Positions 62,611-64,000 of a DNA stretch of 64,000 nucleotides are shown here, piece by piece (within the stretch, counting starts at the first letter, position 1; each line of letters starts with the position of its first letter). The DNA comes from Affinundibacterium seohonense (lineage in GTDB: Bacteria; Pseudomonadota; Gammaproteobacteria; Burkholderiales; Burkholderiaceae_D). Position numbers and translations under genes: made by a program. Location: positions 86,476-150,475 of the forward strand of contig NZ_JACOFW010000003.1 of the NCBI RefSeq assembly GCF_014284305.1, written 5' to 3'. Below the pieces are notes generated by a model that was not told where the DNA came from, searched no databases, and was given only the letters and a program-made list of their open reading frames with translations.

Positions 62611-63735
62611 CTAGACAACATGAAAACGCGCCAACACACGAATCGCCTCACCTACTTGCTTGACTTCGTGAATGATCAAATTTTTTGCCTGATCGACTTT
62701 CTGCAATTCAGGCAATGCGAACATCGATGCACCCTGACCAAGTAATTTGGGAGCCAAATACAACAATAATTCGTCAACACATCCGGCCTCGATCAAGGCA
62801 CCACTAAGCTTAGCACCTGCTTCAACATGCACCTCATTGATTTGCTGCTGGCCTAAGGCAAGCAGCACTTCTGGCAAGTTGACCTGAGTCCTTGCGTCCT
62901 GCTGCCTCTCCGGCAGACAATGCAAATCCACGCCGAAATCAATCAAATGACGCTCTACTTCCACATCACGTGTTGCATGAAAAAGCGTGGCCTTCGAATT
63001 CTTCAGAATCTGTGCGCCAATCGGGGTTCGTAGTTGAGAATCCACGATAACTTTGCGCGGTTGAAAACTTGGCTGCTCACTGCCACCAGGCAAACGCACA
63101 TTGAGACGTGGATCATCCGCAAGGACTGTCCCAATTCCAGTCAATATGACGTCAGCACGGGCGCGCCAACGATGTCCATCCTCACGAGCCGCAGCATCGG
63201 TAATCCACTGGCTACTACCATTCGGCAATGCCGTGAAGCCATCGAGACTCGCCGCCATCTTCAAACGCACCCACGGCAAGCCGGTCTCCATACGCTTAAA
63301 GAAACCCAGATTCATTTCGCGCGCTTCTGTCGCCATTAAGCCATCTTCAACCTCAATGCCGGCCTCACGCAACATCGCAAAGCCTCGCCCCGCGACTTGT
63401 GGATTCGCATCCTTCAGCGCAGCAACGACACGCGCCACACCTGCCTCAATCAAGGCATTTACGCATGGCGGCGTTCTACCAAAATGACTGCAGGGTTCTA
63501 GACTGACATAGGCCGTTGCGCCGCGCATATCCTTGCCGCGACTGACAGCGTCGCGTATCGCCATCACCTCGGCATGTGCTTGACCGACCGGCTGGGTACA
63601 ACCGCTTCCCACTATCTCCCCGTCTTTCACCAACACACAACCCACCTTAGGATTAGGCGAGGTCGCCATCGTTGCCGTGGAAGCTAACTCCAAGGCAAGA
63701 CGCATGTATTCATGATCTTGGGGTGAAAATGGCAT
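62611..63735 (-). CDS. ribD: bifunctional riboflavin biosynthesis deaminase/reductase
   Basis: 374 residues. The N-terminal deaminase domain has the zinc ligands HAEVMA (His 54, Glu 56) and PCSHFGRTPPC (Cys 82, Cys 91). The C-terminal reductase domain has LKMAASLDGFTALPNGSSQWIT and EAGAKLSGALIEAG. It performs the second and third steps of riboflavin synthesis from GTP. Its ATG overlaps the stop of the upstream gene by one base (TAATG), showing translational coupling to the apbC/mrp gene. Confidence 0.95.
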   Translation of the reverse strand: MPFSPQDHEYMRLALELASTATMATSPNPKVGCVLVKDGEIVGSGCTQPVGQAHAEVMAIRDAVSRGKDMRGATAYVSLEPCSHFGRTPPCVNALIEAGVARVVAALKDANPQVAGRGFAMLREAGIEVEDGLMATEAREMNLGFFKRMETGLPWVRLKMAASLDGFTALPNGSSQWITDAAAREDGHRWRARADVILTGIGTVLADDPRLNVRLPGGSEQPSFQPRKVIVDSQLRTPIGAQILKNSKATLFHATRDVEVERHLIDFGVDLHCLPERQQDARTQVNLPEVLLALGQQQINEVHVEAGAKLSGALIEAGCVDELLLYLAPKLLGQGASMFALPELQKVDQAKNLIIHEVKQVGEAIRVLARFHVV

Positions 63736-64000
63736 TAAGTATTTTGTACGGTAATGGTTGGGAATTTGCTGCTCATATCCTTGGCTTTTTCGGCCACTTT
63801 GATCGCCACTTTGCGCGCGATATTTTTGTAAATTTGCGCAATCTCGCCGTCAGGTTCTGCCACCACGGTTGGTTTACCCGAGTCTGCTTGCTGGCGAATC
63901 GCCATGGTCAATGGCAAGCCACCTAGAAATTCAACGCCGTATTCTGCACACATTTTTTCGCCGCCGCCAGCGCCAAATATCGCTTCGGTATGACCACAGT
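63735..64000 (-). CDS. apbC: Fe-S cluster carrier ATPase ApbC/Mrp (N-terminal part outside window)
   Basis: Only the last 87 codons are here; the frame is open to the right edge. CGHTEAIFGAGGGEKMCAEYGVEFLGGLPL with the CxxC-region neighbourhood and the following TMAIRQQADSGKPTVV are the conserved C-terminal part of Mrp/ApbC P-loop ATPases, which carry and transfer Fe-S clusters in the cytoplasm. The stop overlaps the ribD start. Confidence 0.9.
   Translation of the reverse strand, partial: CGHTEAIFGAGGGEKMCAEYGVEFLGGLPLTMAIRQQADSGKPTVVAEPDGEIAQIYKNIARKVAIKVAEKAKDMSSKFPTITVQNT

Overview
The window looks like chromosome from a freshwater or psychrotolerant member of the Burkholderiales, most likely Oxalobacteraceae (an Undibacterium-like organism). 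This is inferred from protein style, a base composition near one half GC by eye, and gene content: a DUF3494 ice-binding-type lipoprotein, a cyclic beta-glucan synthase, several glycine-zipper envelope proteins and beta-proteobacterial dispersed repeats. No species can be fixed from the sequence alone. There is no phage, plasmid, integrase or CRISPR array; mobile DNA is limited to small elements without genes.

Layout. 0-5.3 kb: beta-phosphoglucomutase (cut by the window edge) with two LacI-type operators, an unknown protein, a lipoprotein esterase, a Csp-type copper-storage protein, a VOC protein, a membrane protein, an alpha/beta hydrolase and a small SSB-like protein. 5.3-13.2 kb: a glycine-zipper protein, periplasmic oligopeptidase B, a small exported protein, and a cytochrome P450 followed by a membrane patatin phospholipase. 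13.4-18.3 kb: a seven-repeat delta-60 propeller protein, a zf-TFIIB-type protein and a membrane protein. 18.6-23.5 kb: a four-gene unit that looks like an oxidative peptide/protein modification system: a PA-IL-like lectin/beta-barrel protein, a ferritin-like protein with a Cys-rich tail, an MNIO (DUF692) enzyme and its DUF2063 partner.

23.7-44.5 kb is a large envelope and general-stress region: BON lipoproteins, glycine-zipper proteins, CsbD, DUF3309, lmo0937-like, PRC-barrel, GalU, an Fnr-like regulator, a PLD/cardiolipin synthase, DUF883, OmpA/DUF4398 lipoproteins, and a giant cyclic beta-1,2-glucan synthase gene broken by a frameshift at a pentanucleotide repeat. 44.8-53.1 kb is a six-gene signalling operon on the minus strand: Crp-like regulator, CHASE3-PAS-kinase-REC, REC-PAS, kinase-REC, unknown, double-domain KaiC-like ATPase. 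53.7-57.7 kb holds the ice-binding-type lipoprotein, an OmpA porin and a YXWXXGHW protein. 58-64 kb is housekeeping: tRNA-Glu with a 147-bp tandem repeat at its 3' side, tRNA-Ala, gltX, a decayed fdhD, an RluA-type pseudouridine synthase, two tRNA-Pro genes, ribD and the end of apbC/mrp.

The most coherent new signal is a 14-bp imperfect palindrome, GTNCGN4CNNAC, found ten times. All ten are in promoter gaps, upstream of the copper-storage protein, the alpha/beta hydrolase, stress and envelope genes, the glucan synthase and the Crp-like regulator itself. I infer a regulon, with the 52.3 kb Crp-like protein as best candidate regulator. The MNIO unit with the Cys-rich ferritin-like protein is the best candidate for an undescribed biochemical system.
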